From positions 1-45,217 of the forward strand of contig JAFEGE010000063.1 of the NCBI GenBank assembly GCA_018240105.1: a stretch of 45,217 nucleotides of DNA. Direction: 5' to 3'. Source of the DNA: Verrucomicrobiota bacterium. Lineage in GTDB: Bacteria > Chlamydiota > Chlamydiia > Chlamydiales > 2-12-FULL-49-11. Made by a program: the position numbers and the translations under genes. Under the pieces are notes generated by a model. The model saw only the letters and a program-made list of their open reading frames with translations, did not search any database and was not told the origin of the DNA. Shown in pieces: positions 37,954 to 45,217 of this stretch. The stretch's first letter is position 1. Every line of letters begins with the position of its first letter.

Positions 37954-38949
37954 TCAGGGGGTAAATAGTGCGGGAGAAAAGTTGTCAATTTCGAGAAGAG
38001 AGGCACCCGGAGCCATAGCTCCTGTTTTGTGGTTCCAAAAGGGCTCGAGGGCATGGCTTTTCCAATAGGGACCATAGACTCGATCTAAATAGGCTTCAGG
38101 CTCTTTTGGAATCAAAATAGTAAAGGGACCAAAAGGAACACGTGTAAGATCCTCAATTTGCGAGTAGTGAAAGCGGTCATTGTTCCAGTACCAGTAAAAG
38201 TCGAAAGAGCGATGGACATACATATCTTCTTTTTCACGACGTTTTTCTAAAGTCATTAGAAAAATATCTGCAGCAGGATAGCGAAAAGGAGATATTTGTT
38301 CCGGATCCCTCTCATCTGGGATGAGTAGAGCCTCTTTTTCAAAGATTTTATATAAATCTTTCCAGTAGTAGTGTAGGACAAGACCTTCGCTATCAAAGTC
38401 TAATGCCTTTAGTTTAGCCTCATCTACTTCTAAAATATAGAGATCTAGATCATCATCCCAAGGGATCAATCCTTTATGGCGAATAGCCCCTATTAAAGTG
38501 CCGCCGCCTGCCCAATAAGGAAGCTCTTCTCTTGTAAAAAGGCGATCGATTTTATCCATCAGTCGATAGATGGTGGCTGCTTCCTCTGTAGATAGAGAAG
38601 GAATAGCACTACTTGTTTCTGGCCCCTCTTCTAAGATTTGTTGTGCTTCTTTGACGGCATTTGCAAGATCGCCTTCTTGAACTACAAGGTAGCGGTAGCC
38701 ATACCGAAGACTAAGGTCCCTTAGCTTGTCTTGAGACCAAGCGTTAGAGAGGCAAACAAAAGGTAAATCCAAATAGGTAGTTGGAAAGGATTTATAGGGA
38801 TTCCTTGTGTCAACCTCCAAATAAGTGGCTCCGGAGGCGCATGCAAACTCTTCTGCAGAGTAGCTACAGGTTGGTTCGATATTTACAAGCAATCTTACGG
38901 CAAAAAGCGATTCTGCAAATAAGATAAATAATAGAGCGATTATCTGCAT
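37954..38949 (-). CDS. Exported LicD-family protein
   Basis: A protein of about 331 residues from ATG 38949 (MQIIALLFILFAESLFAVRL), whose first 17 residues form a signal peptide. The mature protein has the LicD/fukutin nucleotidyltransferase-fold core: PYWAGGGTLIGAIRHKGLIPWDDDLDLYI, where the GGGTLIGAxRHxGxIPWDDDxD motif carries the catalytic Asp residues. Later parts include YPAADIFLMTLEKR, then PFGPFTILIPKEPEAYLDRVYG. LicD proteins transfer phosphocholine or related phospho-groups to glycans. A signal peptide is unusual for this nucleotide-using family, which normally works in the cytoplasm. GGAG precedes the ATG by 5 bases. The start overlaps the end of recD by 10 bases, so it ends the recCBD transcript. 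Confidence 0.85.
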   Translation of the reverse strand: MQIIALLFILFAESLFAVRLLVNIEPTCSYSAEEFACASGATYLEVDTRNPYKSFPTTYLDLPFVCLSNAWSQDKLRDLSLRYGYRYLVVQEGDLANAVKEAQQILEEGPETSSAIPSLSTEEAATIYRLMDKIDRLFTREELPYWAGGGTLIGAIRHKGLIPWDDDLDLYILEVDEAKLKALDFDSEGLVLHYYWKDLYKIFEKEALLIPDERDPEQISPFRYPAADIFLMTLEKRREKEDMYVHRSFDFYWYWNNDRFHYSQIEDLTRVPFGPFTILIPKEPEAYLDRVYGPYWKSHALEPFWNHKTGAMAPGASLLEIDNFSPALFTP

Positions 38950-40319
38950 GTTTTCTCCATTTTTAAAAGAAGAAAGCGCTCTTTGAAGAGGCTCTCTTTT
39001 TTGTTTTTTTTGGCGATAATTTGTAAGAGCGTTTCTCTGTTGCAAAATATTTGAAGGGTCTCTTGTGCGCGTGTGATTGCGGTATAGAGAATCTCACACC
39101 CCTCCTCGTGAGACCCTTCAGGTAAGAGGAGCTTCACGTGGCGAAATTCACTGCCCTGGCTTTTATGGATTGTTAAGGCAAAGGCGTATTCGTAAGGTGG
39201 CAAAAGGCTTAATGGCAAAATTTTATTATCGGGAAAGTAGGCTTTATCCTTTTCAAGCCAGCCGACATCGCCATTCATGAGGCCGGTTGCGTAGTCATTT
39301 TTTGTAATCAGAATGGGGAGGCGCTCGCCTTGCCAGGCGGCTTTATTAAAGGCGTTAGCGCTTTGTGTGCCATGAAGGCCGACAGAGAAGGGGGTTAAAA
39401 TGACCTCACCCTCTTGTGAAAGAAGAGGGGGTGTTTTTGGAAGAGGCGATAAAGAAATTTCCGGAAAGGCTCCCTCTTCTAATTTAGTAAGAGCCTCTTC
39501 CCCCTTGCCTTCCAAGACGAGCTTTGCAAGCTGGATAAGCCCCTCTTTATCGGTCCTTTTGACTTGATCTAGATGCACATGGGGAATTGTCTCTATAGAG
39601 GCAAGCTCTGGAAAAATTCCCCGCGTACCGACAGGGGGGAGCTGCTCTGGATCCCCGATTAAAACAAGTCGCATCCCATCAGCAAGAGAGAGGAAAAGCT
39701 CTTCAAAAAGGGATAGATCGATCATAGAGCACTCATCGATCAAAAGAAGATCTGCCTCGATGCGTTTTTTGCTTGTACGCCTCTTCTCTGTTAAGCCAAG
39801 GAGCGCGTGGAGTGTTTTGGTTGTAACCTTTGGGTATTGTAATCTAGAGAGCGCTTTACCAGTTGGTGCTGCGGCAATAATCTCAGACTCTGGTTTGACG
39901 AAGAGAAAAGAGGAGAAAAGCTCTCTTGCAAGACGACTCTTCCCGCTACCAGGTCCCCCTGTAATCACAACTAACTTCTCCTTGGCAACCAAAGAGAGGG
40001 CCTCTCTTTGTGCTGGATAAAGGCTCTCGGGGTAAGGAAAGTCTAAAGACTCTACCCGCTCTTGTAAGAATTTTTCTAAGGCAGAGAGAAGCCTTGTTTC
40101 ACTTCTCCAGTTGCGCTCTAAATAATAGGCATCGCCATATCTAACTAGGGGGCCATCTTCTCTTAAGAGAAAGGCGGCCTTTTCCTGGATTCCCGGATAG
40201 ATTGTCATGGGGGCGCCACGGCGCGCCTCATGGCATAGAGTCGCCAAAAATGTTGTCAGCTCTGGATCAGCGAGCTCTTTTAGTAGCGCTTTTGCGAATC
40301 TGTAATCTATTTCGTCCAT
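38940..40319 (-). CDS. recD: Exodeoxyribonuclease V alpha subunit (RecD)
   Basis: A protein of about 459 residues from ATG 40319 (MDEIDYRFAKALLKEL). It is the 5'-3' helicase subunit of RecBCD. KLVVITGGPGSGKSRLARELF is the Walker A motif. LLIDECSMIDLSLFEEL and VLIGDPEQLPPVGTRG are motifs II and III. YAFALTIHKSQGSEFRHV and ILYTAITRAQETL are motifs V and VI. It is shorter than E. coli RecD (608 residues), mostly in the N-terminal domain. The in-frame codons upstream of 40319 belong to the palindromic element and do not resemble RecD. The Shine-Dalgarno AAGGAG, 6 bases before the ATG, is the terminus of that element. It overlaps the LicD-like gene downstream. Confidence 0.92.
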   Translation of the reverse strand: MDEIDYRFAKALLKELADPELTTFLATLCHEARRGAPMTIYPGIQEKAAFLLREDGPLVRYGDAYYLERNWRSETRLLSALEKFLQERVESLDFPYPESLYPAQREALSLVAKEKLVVITGGPGSGKSRLARELFSSFLFVKPESEIIAAAPTGKALSRLQYPKVTTKTLHALLGLTEKRRTSKKRIEADLLLIDECSMIDLSLFEELFLSLADGMRLVLIGDPEQLPPVGTRGIFPELASIETIPHVHLDQVKRTDKEGLIQLAKLVLEGKGEEALTKLEEGAFPEISLSPLPKTPPLLSQEGEVILTPFSVGLHGTQSANAFNKAAWQGERLPILITKNDYATGLMNGDVGWLEKDKAYFPDNKILPLSLLPPYEYAFALTIHKSQGSEFRHVKLLLPEGSHEEGCEILYTAITRAQETLQIFCNRETLLQIIAKKNKKESLFKERFLLLKMEKTCR

Positions 40320-40322
40320 ATT

Positions 40323-40492
40323 ATACTCCTTCCACTTGAAAGTTAGTAAAAATTTCGGCCTCAGTATCCCGAATTTTAAAGCCATCTCCATCGCTAAACT
40401 TTTTAAGTTTAGCTGCTTCAATGACGCTTCGCTACTTTAAACTTCAGGATACTGAGATTGAAATTTCTAGAACTTTAAAGCAGGCGGAGTAT
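40323..40492. repeat. Palindromic dispersed element, family A copy 2
   Basis: This 170-bp element is related to 22744-22911 at about three in four positions by eye. It begins ATACTCCTTCCACTT, ends GGCGGAGTAT, and has the same central hairpin GCTAAACTT-TTT-AAGTTTAGC at 40393-40413. Its two halves remain complementary over most of their length; for example CTCAGTATCC in the left arm pairs with GGATACTGAG in the right. It sits inside the recCBD operon, between the Cys-rich ORF and recD. Its left end supplies recD's Shine-Dalgarno and its right end encodes the last ~8 residues and stop of the Cys-rich ORF. Confidence 0.88.
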
Positions 40493-40811
40493 ATATCTCT
40501 TTAATAAGAAAGCTGTTTTCTAATAGAAAAAAAGCAAGCCGATCCTCTTTTTCGTAGATCCCTTTTTTTCCGATCTCATTTTTACATCGCTCACAGCGCA
40601 AAACCTCTGGAGACGTATCGTGTAAATTACATAAATCTTTTGGTCCATGAATTCTATCAAAATAGCATCTAAGAAGCGGGCCAGGGCCATCTTTTTGATA
40701 AGTAATTAAATACGCTTGGCAAGCAGCGCAAGAAATCTCTAAGAGCGAGGGAAGTCCTCGACGCTCTGTAAAGGCATCTATAACAAACGTATAATCCAAA
40801 GGTCTATCCAT
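40467..40811 (-). CDS. Cys-rich (zinc-ribbon-like) protein inside the rec operon
   Basis: A 114-residue protein I do not recognise. It has two CxxC pairs (C28/C31 and C73/C76) plus C49, C61, H55 and H64, the pattern of one or two zinc-binding knuckles. It starts MDRPLDYTFVIDAFTERRGLPS. A hydrophobic C-terminal part (LAFFLLENSFLIKEIY) follows. The start is supported by GGAG about 9 bases upstream and lies 12 bases after recB's stop, so it is co-transcribed with recC-recB. Its final residues YTPPALKF and stop are encoded by the palindromic element, so its original C-terminus may have been replaced by insertion. A role with RecBCD is suggested by position only. Confidence 0.7.
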   Translation of the reverse strand: MDRPLDYTFVIDAFTERRGLPSLLEISCAACQAYLITYQKDGPGPLLRCYFDRIHGPKDLCNLHDTSPEVLRCERCKNEIGKKGIYEKEDRLAFFLLENSFLIKEIYTPPALKF

Positions 40812-40823
40812 ATTATAAGACTC

Positions 40824-43700
40824 CTAATGACACTTGAACACTCCTTGTTCTTTCCCTCGCAAGAAGAAGTAGAAGCTGTTTTTGATAGGAAGCGTTGGGA
40901 AGTAGCGAGAGAGTGCCTCTTCGTAGATAGCTCTTTGGGCGTGGTAGTGAGATCCTTCCATAACGTGGCTAAGCATCTCTTGGGTGTAGTTTGGAAGAGA
41001 GTGAAACTTCCAGTCGATGAGATAGAGGCCATCGTCTCTTGAGAAGATAAGATCGGCAAAGCCCTTCATGAGCGAGGTGGGGGAGAGGCGGTAGGTGAAG
41101 GGGACCTCTTGGAGCATATAACTTGGATGGATATCTTTTAGAGAGAAGTCGCCAAGGGGAGTGTGAAAGGCTGCATAGAGAAGAGAGAAGACCTCCTCTT
41201 CTTTGCCCTCTAATGGCGTTGTGTAGAGAAAGTCTCTAATTTTAGCGGGCCAATCGGTAGGGGGAGTGAAGAAGTAGAGTCCCTCTTCTACCCACTTCTC
41301 TAAAAGGGCATGGAGAAGAACGCCGACTTCAGCGCCTTTGGGGAGAGGATCTTCTAGAGAGGCTTCTATCTTTAGAGTTGTATGGGGGGCGATCTTAGAA
41401 AAGGAGTAGATCTCATCTTCGAGAGAAAGAGCAAGAGGCGTTTCTTCTTTCTCTAAGAATAGAGACTCTAGCTCCTCTCCTGGCACTAGGATCTCCATCT
41501 TCTGGTCTATAAAGGTATGTTCTAGCTCTAAAGAGTCTAGGCACGATTCGATACTCTCTCTTGTTAGAGGCTCTTTTATTTGTTTTTGTAGGATAAGCTC
41601 AGAGGGAGAGGCGCATCCCTCATCGGCGGGCTTTAGCTCTAAAGGAATAAGCAGAGACATCCTCTTTTTAGCGCGCGTTAGAGCCACATAAAAAAGGCGC
41701 GCCTTCTCTTCATCTAACGTTTCAGCTGAAGATAAAAGTTCTGTATAAGAGCCTCTTGTAGAGACACCGAGGGCAAAGACATAATCAAATTCAAGACCCT
41801 TGCTCATATGGGTTGTCAAAACTTGCACAGCCCCTTTTTTCATAAGAGGGAAAGATAAAAGCGAGCCATCGCCTCTCTCTTCTCTTTTTCTTGCCTCTTC
41901 AAAAAACTCTGGTGTCGGTGTGAGGGGAGATTCCAGAAGAAGCGATAAGACCTTATCTAAGTCATTTTTAGATTCGAGACCTCCTGCAAGATAGGGGCGA
42001 TAAAGGGCCAGAAAGGCGATCAAAAAGGGGATAAGCCCCTCTTTGTGAAAGATAGAGGAGAGCTCTTCAAAGGAGGTGATAAGAGAGAGAGCTTTGGGAC
42101 TATCAGGAAAAGTTAAGATAAGCTCTCTTTCCCAGCCTATGAGAGGGTGCAAAGCAAATTGCTTTAGGAGATTAAAGTCGCGGTTTTTGTAGAGGATCTT
42201 AAAGACAATCTCGAAGAGCGAAAACATTTCGGCTGTTGTGATCGATTTTTGCTGCAAAGATAGGACAGGGATCCCCTCTTTTTTGAAAAAGGTAGAGAGG
42301 CGCTCAATTTGATAGCGGTCTTTTAAAAGAATCGCAAAAGCTTCATAGGAGAGCTTTTCTTCTTTTTTAAGGCGCAAAATCTCACTTGCTAAAAAGGAAA
42401 ATAGAAGCTCTTCATCGTATGAGGGAAATAGAAAAAAGAAAAGCCCGCTTGTAGGAAGGATTTCACCCTTACCGCTCTTTAGGGGTAGATAGGAGATGTC
42501 GCCAAAGAGAGATTTTTTAGCAAAGAGGCGGTTTAAGGGCTCTAAAAGAGAGGTGGGGCTGCGGTAATTTGTGGAGAGGGAGTAGATATTTTCAAAGCTT
42601 TTTTTGGCCTCCAAAAAGGTTGGTAGATCGCCGCCACGAAAGGCATAGATAGACTGCTTTGGATCGCCTACAACTAAAAATAAAGAGGCTTTATTGTAGT
42701 AGAGGCTCTCTAAAATCTGCCACTGGAGACGGTCTGTATCTTGAAACTCATCTATAATGACCGCTTGGTAGCGAAGAGAGACGGCCTCTCTAAACTCTTT
42801 ACGTAAGACGGCTCTGGCCATCGTCTCTAATAGACGATGCTCTGTTACTTCATCAGGATCTTCTTTCTCTTGGATTTTTTTTGCCATACGAAAGAAGAGA
42901 AAGGTTGGATGGGCAGCCTCTTTCATAAGGCTTCGAAGCTCTTCGACCTTGGGTAAAAGAGCTCTCGGTACCGCAGCCCCTTTTTTCAGATTCTCTTCGT
43001 TTAAAAGCTCATATAAATGCGGAGCAAAGCGGATAAGCGATTCTAGATCTAAGACAAGCTTTAAAGAGGCCATCTTCTTGTAAAAGAGGGGCAAACTCAA
43101 AAGTTCCTCTTCCGATAAGAGAGTAAGGAGTCTTTTTTCTAAAGTATGAAAAGAGGGGATTTCCGGTAGCTTTGGATTTGTGCCAAGAAAGCTTACCATC
43201 TTTTTTACGTACTTCACGATACTTTTACCAAAGGGGCGTAAAAGCTGTAAGAGCTGATTTGGGCTAAACTCCTCTTCTGAAATGCTCGTGCGTAGCGCAT
43301 CTAGGATAAGATCTTCAATTTTTGTGCCGCCAGTCTCACTATCTTGCGCCAAATCTAGTGGGTAGCCGGCTTCAAAGGCGTACTCTTTCTGCATTTTATA
43401 ACAAAAAGAGTGGATAGTGTGGATCTCAGCTTGATCGATAAGGCGAAGGCCATTTTTTACAGAAAGAGAGGGGCTCTCTTTTTGCTCCTGTAAAAGTCGT
43501 AGATGAATCCTTCTCTTCAAATCCCGCACACCCTTATTTGTAAAGGTTGTCAGCAGAATTTGATCGAGGGGGATATTTTGCTTAAGAAGGTGGACAACAA
43601 TATGCTCAATGGCAAAGGTCTTACCAGTCCCAGCGGAGGCCTCGATAAAGATATTCCCTTTTAAAGGGGCGTCGATTTCTAATGCGTTAAACTCTGCCAC
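40824..43700 (-). CDS. recB: Exodeoxyribonuclease V beta subunit (RecB)
   Basis: A protein of about 958 residues, the SF1A 3'-5' helicase and nuclease subunit of RecBCD. FIEASAGTGKTFAIEHIVVHLL near the start is Walker A. AVIIDEFQDTDRLQWQILESL is Walker B, VVGDPKQSIYAFRGGDL is motif III, and VQVLTTHMSKGLEFDYVFALG and FYVALTRAKKRMSLLI are motifs V/VI. The C-terminal nuclease is present, with GFADLIFSRDDGLYLIDWKF giving the D...DxK catalytic residues. At ~960 residues it is shorter than E. coli RecB (1180). The start is either GTG 43700 (AAAGGA 3 bases upstream, MAEFNALEI) or GTG 43724; the former fits the family better. It overlaps the end of recC. Confidence 0.95.
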   Translation of the reverse strand: MAEFNALEIDAPLKGNIFIEASAGTGKTFAIEHIVVHLLKQNIPLDQILLTTFTNKGVRDLKRRIHLRLLQEQKESPSLSVKNGLRLIDQAEIHTIHSFCYKMQKEYAFEAGYPLDLAQDSETGGTKIEDLILDALRTSISEEEFSPNQLLQLLRPFGKSIVKYVKKMVSFLGTNPKLPEIPSFHTLEKRLLTLLSEEELLSLPLFYKKMASLKLVLDLESLIRFAPHLYELLNEENLKKGAAVPRALLPKVEELRSLMKEAAHPTFLFFRMAKKIQEKEDPDEVTEHRLLETMARAVLRKEFREAVSLRYQAVIIDEFQDTDRLQWQILESLYYNKASLFLVVGDPKQSIYAFRGGDLPTFLEAKKSFENIYSLSTNYRSPTSLLEPLNRLFAKKSLFGDISYLPLKSGKGEILPTSGLFFFLFPSYDEELLFSFLASEILRLKKEEKLSYEAFAILLKDRYQIERLSTFFKKEGIPVLSLQQKSITTAEMFSLFEIVFKILYKNRDFNLLKQFALHPLIGWERELILTFPDSPKALSLITSFEELSSIFHKEGLIPFLIAFLALYRPYLAGGLESKNDLDKVLSLLLESPLTPTPEFFEEARKREERGDGSLLSFPLMKKGAVQVLTTHMSKGLEFDYVFALGVSTRGSYTELLSSAETLDEEKARLFYVALTRAKKRMSLLIPLELKPADEGCASPSELILQKQIKEPLTRESIESCLDSLELEHTFIDQKMEILVPGEELESLFLEKEETPLALSLEDEIYSFSKIAPHTTLKIEASLEDPLPKGAEVGVLLHALLEKWVEEGLYFFTPPTDWPAKIRDFLYTTPLEGKEEEVFSLLYAAFHTPLGDFSLKDIHPSYMLQEVPFTYRLSPTSLMKGFADLIFSRDDGLYLIDWKFHSLPNYTQEMLSHVMEGSHYHAQRAIYEEALSRYFPTLPIKNSFYFFLRGKEQGVFKCH

Positions 43701-45217
43701 AAATCCTTTGCATGTTCTTCCCACGGGTAGGCGAGATTAGGTTTTAAGATTTCAAGATAGGGGTCTTTAAAAAAGGGGGGCGTATGTACTGCTGCAAGAA
43801 AGCGCTCTCTATCCCCTTTTAAAAGAAAGGCGGTCCAATCTGGTAGAAGGGGCGAAATCTCTTTTTTGGCGGCTTTAAAGTAGTCTAAAAAGAGGGAAAG
43901 ACTATGAGCTGGATCTACAACCGTAAAAGACTTTTTAGTGCCATCTTTAAAGAGAAGTGTCGGGTTTTCTTTGGCCATAGCTAGCAAAAAGAGATGAGGC
44001 AAATGTTTCCAAACTTCACCAAGGGTGTAATTTTTTGGCACAAAAAGACCCTCTTTTGTGACGGAATCAATCTTGCCGATAAAAGGCATCTTCTCTTTTT
44101 TAGAAAAATGGACGGCATAGAGATCTTTTGCCTCTAGTTGGAAGCTAAGAAGCCCTTCCTCTAGCGTCTTTATCTCCTCTATAAGCTCTCTTTTAGCTGT
44201 CTCATAAAAAAGAGCTGTTGGTAGGCGATTTTTTTCGAGAGCCTCTTGTAAAATAAGATCGACACTTTTGCCTTGGAGAGACTCCCTGGCCAAAAGGGCC
44301 TTATCGATAGCACTTAAGGTAAATTCATTTCCCTCTTTCTTATCTTGTAAAAATAGACCGAGAACCTTTTCTCCATAGTACTGTATGGGATGGCGCGCCA
44401 TTTTTATTAAATCGTCTACAGTGACAGGAAGAGGCTCCTCTTCCTTAGCCTCTAAAATGTCGAAGGTCTTTAGAGGAGGAGGGGCAAGCTCCGAGATGCT
44501 CTTTCTTACCTTAAAATCTTTCATGCGAAGAAAGAGGGATGTTAAGAGAAGTGAATAAGAGAGAGGCTTTCCCTCTGGGTCTAAACAAGAGTAGCTTATG
44601 TAGAGTTTTTTTGTAGGGGCGAGAAGCGCCTGTAAAAAGATAAATTTATCTTTATCACGACTCTCCTCCTCTTTAAAGATCTTTCGAACGATGTGACTAG
44701 AGGCTACCTTTCTAGGAAAGCTCTCCTCATCCATCCCTAAAAGGCAGACAATGGGGTGTGGCAGAGCTGCACCTTCGGTAAGTTCACAAAAAGTAATGCG
44801 GGGCTTAAGAGAGGGGCTAAGCGCGTTATAAACTCCCTCACTTAAAAGAGCCTTTACAGAGGCAAAAGAAAAGAGCGTATCTGTTTTATAGACAAGCTCC
44901 TTTACCTTTTTGCAAAAAAGAAGAAGCTCCTCTTCTTCGGTAAAATAAGTAGCAATCAAAAGGGTAATTTTTCTTTGCATCTCGTACAAAACCATAGGCT
45001 TTTCAAGCTCTATAAGGTCTTGATACAACCCTTCAATAAGAGCTATCCATTTCCCAAGGCTATCTAATTCATCAATGGTAAAAGGCGATGTGTGCTTGCC
45101 GATTGTCTCTAAGATGGTTTGAAAGGTTCTTTGCCAAGTCCCTCTATCAGAGATCTTCTCCTCTTTTAAAAGAGCGCGTCTCATATTTAAGTCGTAGCCC
45201 CACTCTACTTTATACTC
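43679..45217 (-). CDS. recC: Exodeoxyribonuclease V gamma subunit (RecC), C-terminal part
   Basis: About 512 residues of RecC; the reading frame stays open to the right window edge (codons EYKVEWGYDLNMRRAL at the border), so the 5' half is outside. WGYDLNMRRALLKEE matches the RecC block that follows the inactive helicase core. The dead-nuclease C-terminal domain follows. VCLLGMDEESFPRK near 165 and DKFIFLQALLAPTKKLYISYSCLDPEGKPLSYS are typical RecC stretches (V.l.GlndgvFPR, f.yaL..A...LYlSyig). RecC recognises Chi in other bacteria. The stop overlaps the recB start region. An ATG at 45184 is internal, not the true start. Confidence 0.9.
   Translation of the reverse strand, partial: EYKVEWGYDLNMRRALLKEEKISDRGTWQRTFQTILETIGKHTSPFTIDELDSLGKWIALIEGLYQDLIELEKPMVLYEMQRKITLLIATYFTEEEELLLFCKKVKELVYKTDTLFSFASVKALLSEGVYNALSPSLKPRITFCELTEGAALPHPIVCLLGMDEESFPRKVASSHIVRKIFKEEESRDKDKFIFLQALLAPTKKLYISYSCLDPEGKPLSYSLLLTSLFLRMKDFKVRKSISELAPPPLKTFDILEAKEEEPLPVTVDDLIKMARHPIQYYGEKVLGLFLQDKKEGNEFTLSAIDKALLARESLQGKSVDLILQEALEKNRLPTALFYETAKRELIEEIKTLEEGLLSFQLEAKDLYAVHFSKKEKMPFIGKIDSVTKEGLFVPKNYTLGEVWKHLPHLFLLAMAKENPTLLFKDGTKKSFTVVDPAHSLSLFLDYFKAAKKEISPLLPDWTAFLLKGDRERFLAAVHTPPFFKDPYLEILKPNLAYPWEEHAKDLWQSLTH

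Noticed and set aside
40320..40421. RecD start at 40421
   Set aside because: Residues before MDEIDYRF come from the palindromic element; a perfect AAGGAG with 6-base spacing supports 40319.

Overview
The window looks like a chromosome segment from an environmental (amoeba-associated type) member of the Chlamydiales. Gene content supports this: a GreA with a very long N-terminal extension, a double-length flavin-dependent thymidylate synthase (ThyX), two TyrP-type amino-acid permeases, a cysteine-bearing MOMP-like porin, and a homologue of the chlamydial plasmid protein pGP6-D beside thrS. The presence of a glucokinase points to an environmental chlamydia rather than the Chlamydia genus, which lacks one as far as I recall. 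No species is assigned. The window has no phage, rRNA or CRISPR. Coding density is high and many neighbouring genes overlap.

Layout. 0-4 kb: a palindromic intergenic stretch, an exported tandem FkbM-type methyltransferase, and greA (minus). 4-8 kb: thyX-tyrP operon and a hypothetical gene (plus). 7.9-12 kb (minus): a DUF234-type ATPase with a small membrane protein, then an OppA-like lipoprotein with an exported Trp-rich protein. 12-17 kb: NlpC/P60 peptidase (plus), rdgB-yacP (minus, overlapping), then a second tyrP and uvrB (plus). 17-18.1 kb: a membrane coiled-coil protein built on a 21-bp tandem repeat, with a clear promoter and terminator. 18.3-22.7 kb (minus): an overlapping operon of GspL-like and GspM-like proteins, a MORN-repeat lipoprotein, 5-formyl-THF cyclo-ligase and a predicted envelope protein. 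22.9-24.2 kb: yggT-dusB (plus). 24.3-26.6 kb (minus): MOMP-like porin and glk. 26.8-31.9 kb: recA (plus), ispA and a GlmU-like left-handed beta-helix protein (minus), tRNA-Pro(GGG), and ung-MFS transporter (plus). 31.8-34.9 kb: two hypotheticals, dapA, and a glycosyltransferase-like gene. 35.1-37.8 kb (minus): pGP6-D homologue and thrS. 37.9-45.2 kb (minus): recC (cut by the window edge)-recB-Cys-rich ORF-recD-exported LicD-like protein.

DNA repair and nucleotide metabolism dominate (recA, recBCD, uvrB, ung, rdgB, thyX), together with envelope and transport functions (porin, OppA, TyrP x2, MFS, NlpC, putative type II secretion GspL/M).

The least expected content is non-coding. Two diverged copies of a ~170-bp, fully palindromic element (22744-22911 and 40323-40492) carry AAGGAG-type termini. 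One copy appears to give recD its ribosome-binding site and gives the upstream gene its last codons. A second, unrelated 163-bp nested palindrome lies at 34986-35148, and a smaller one sits at the left edge. Two overlapping gene pairs also suggest non-AUG, non-GUG/UUG initiation: AUC for yacP, and possibly AUA for the MFS transporter. All functional calls were made by reading the sequence; no database search was run.
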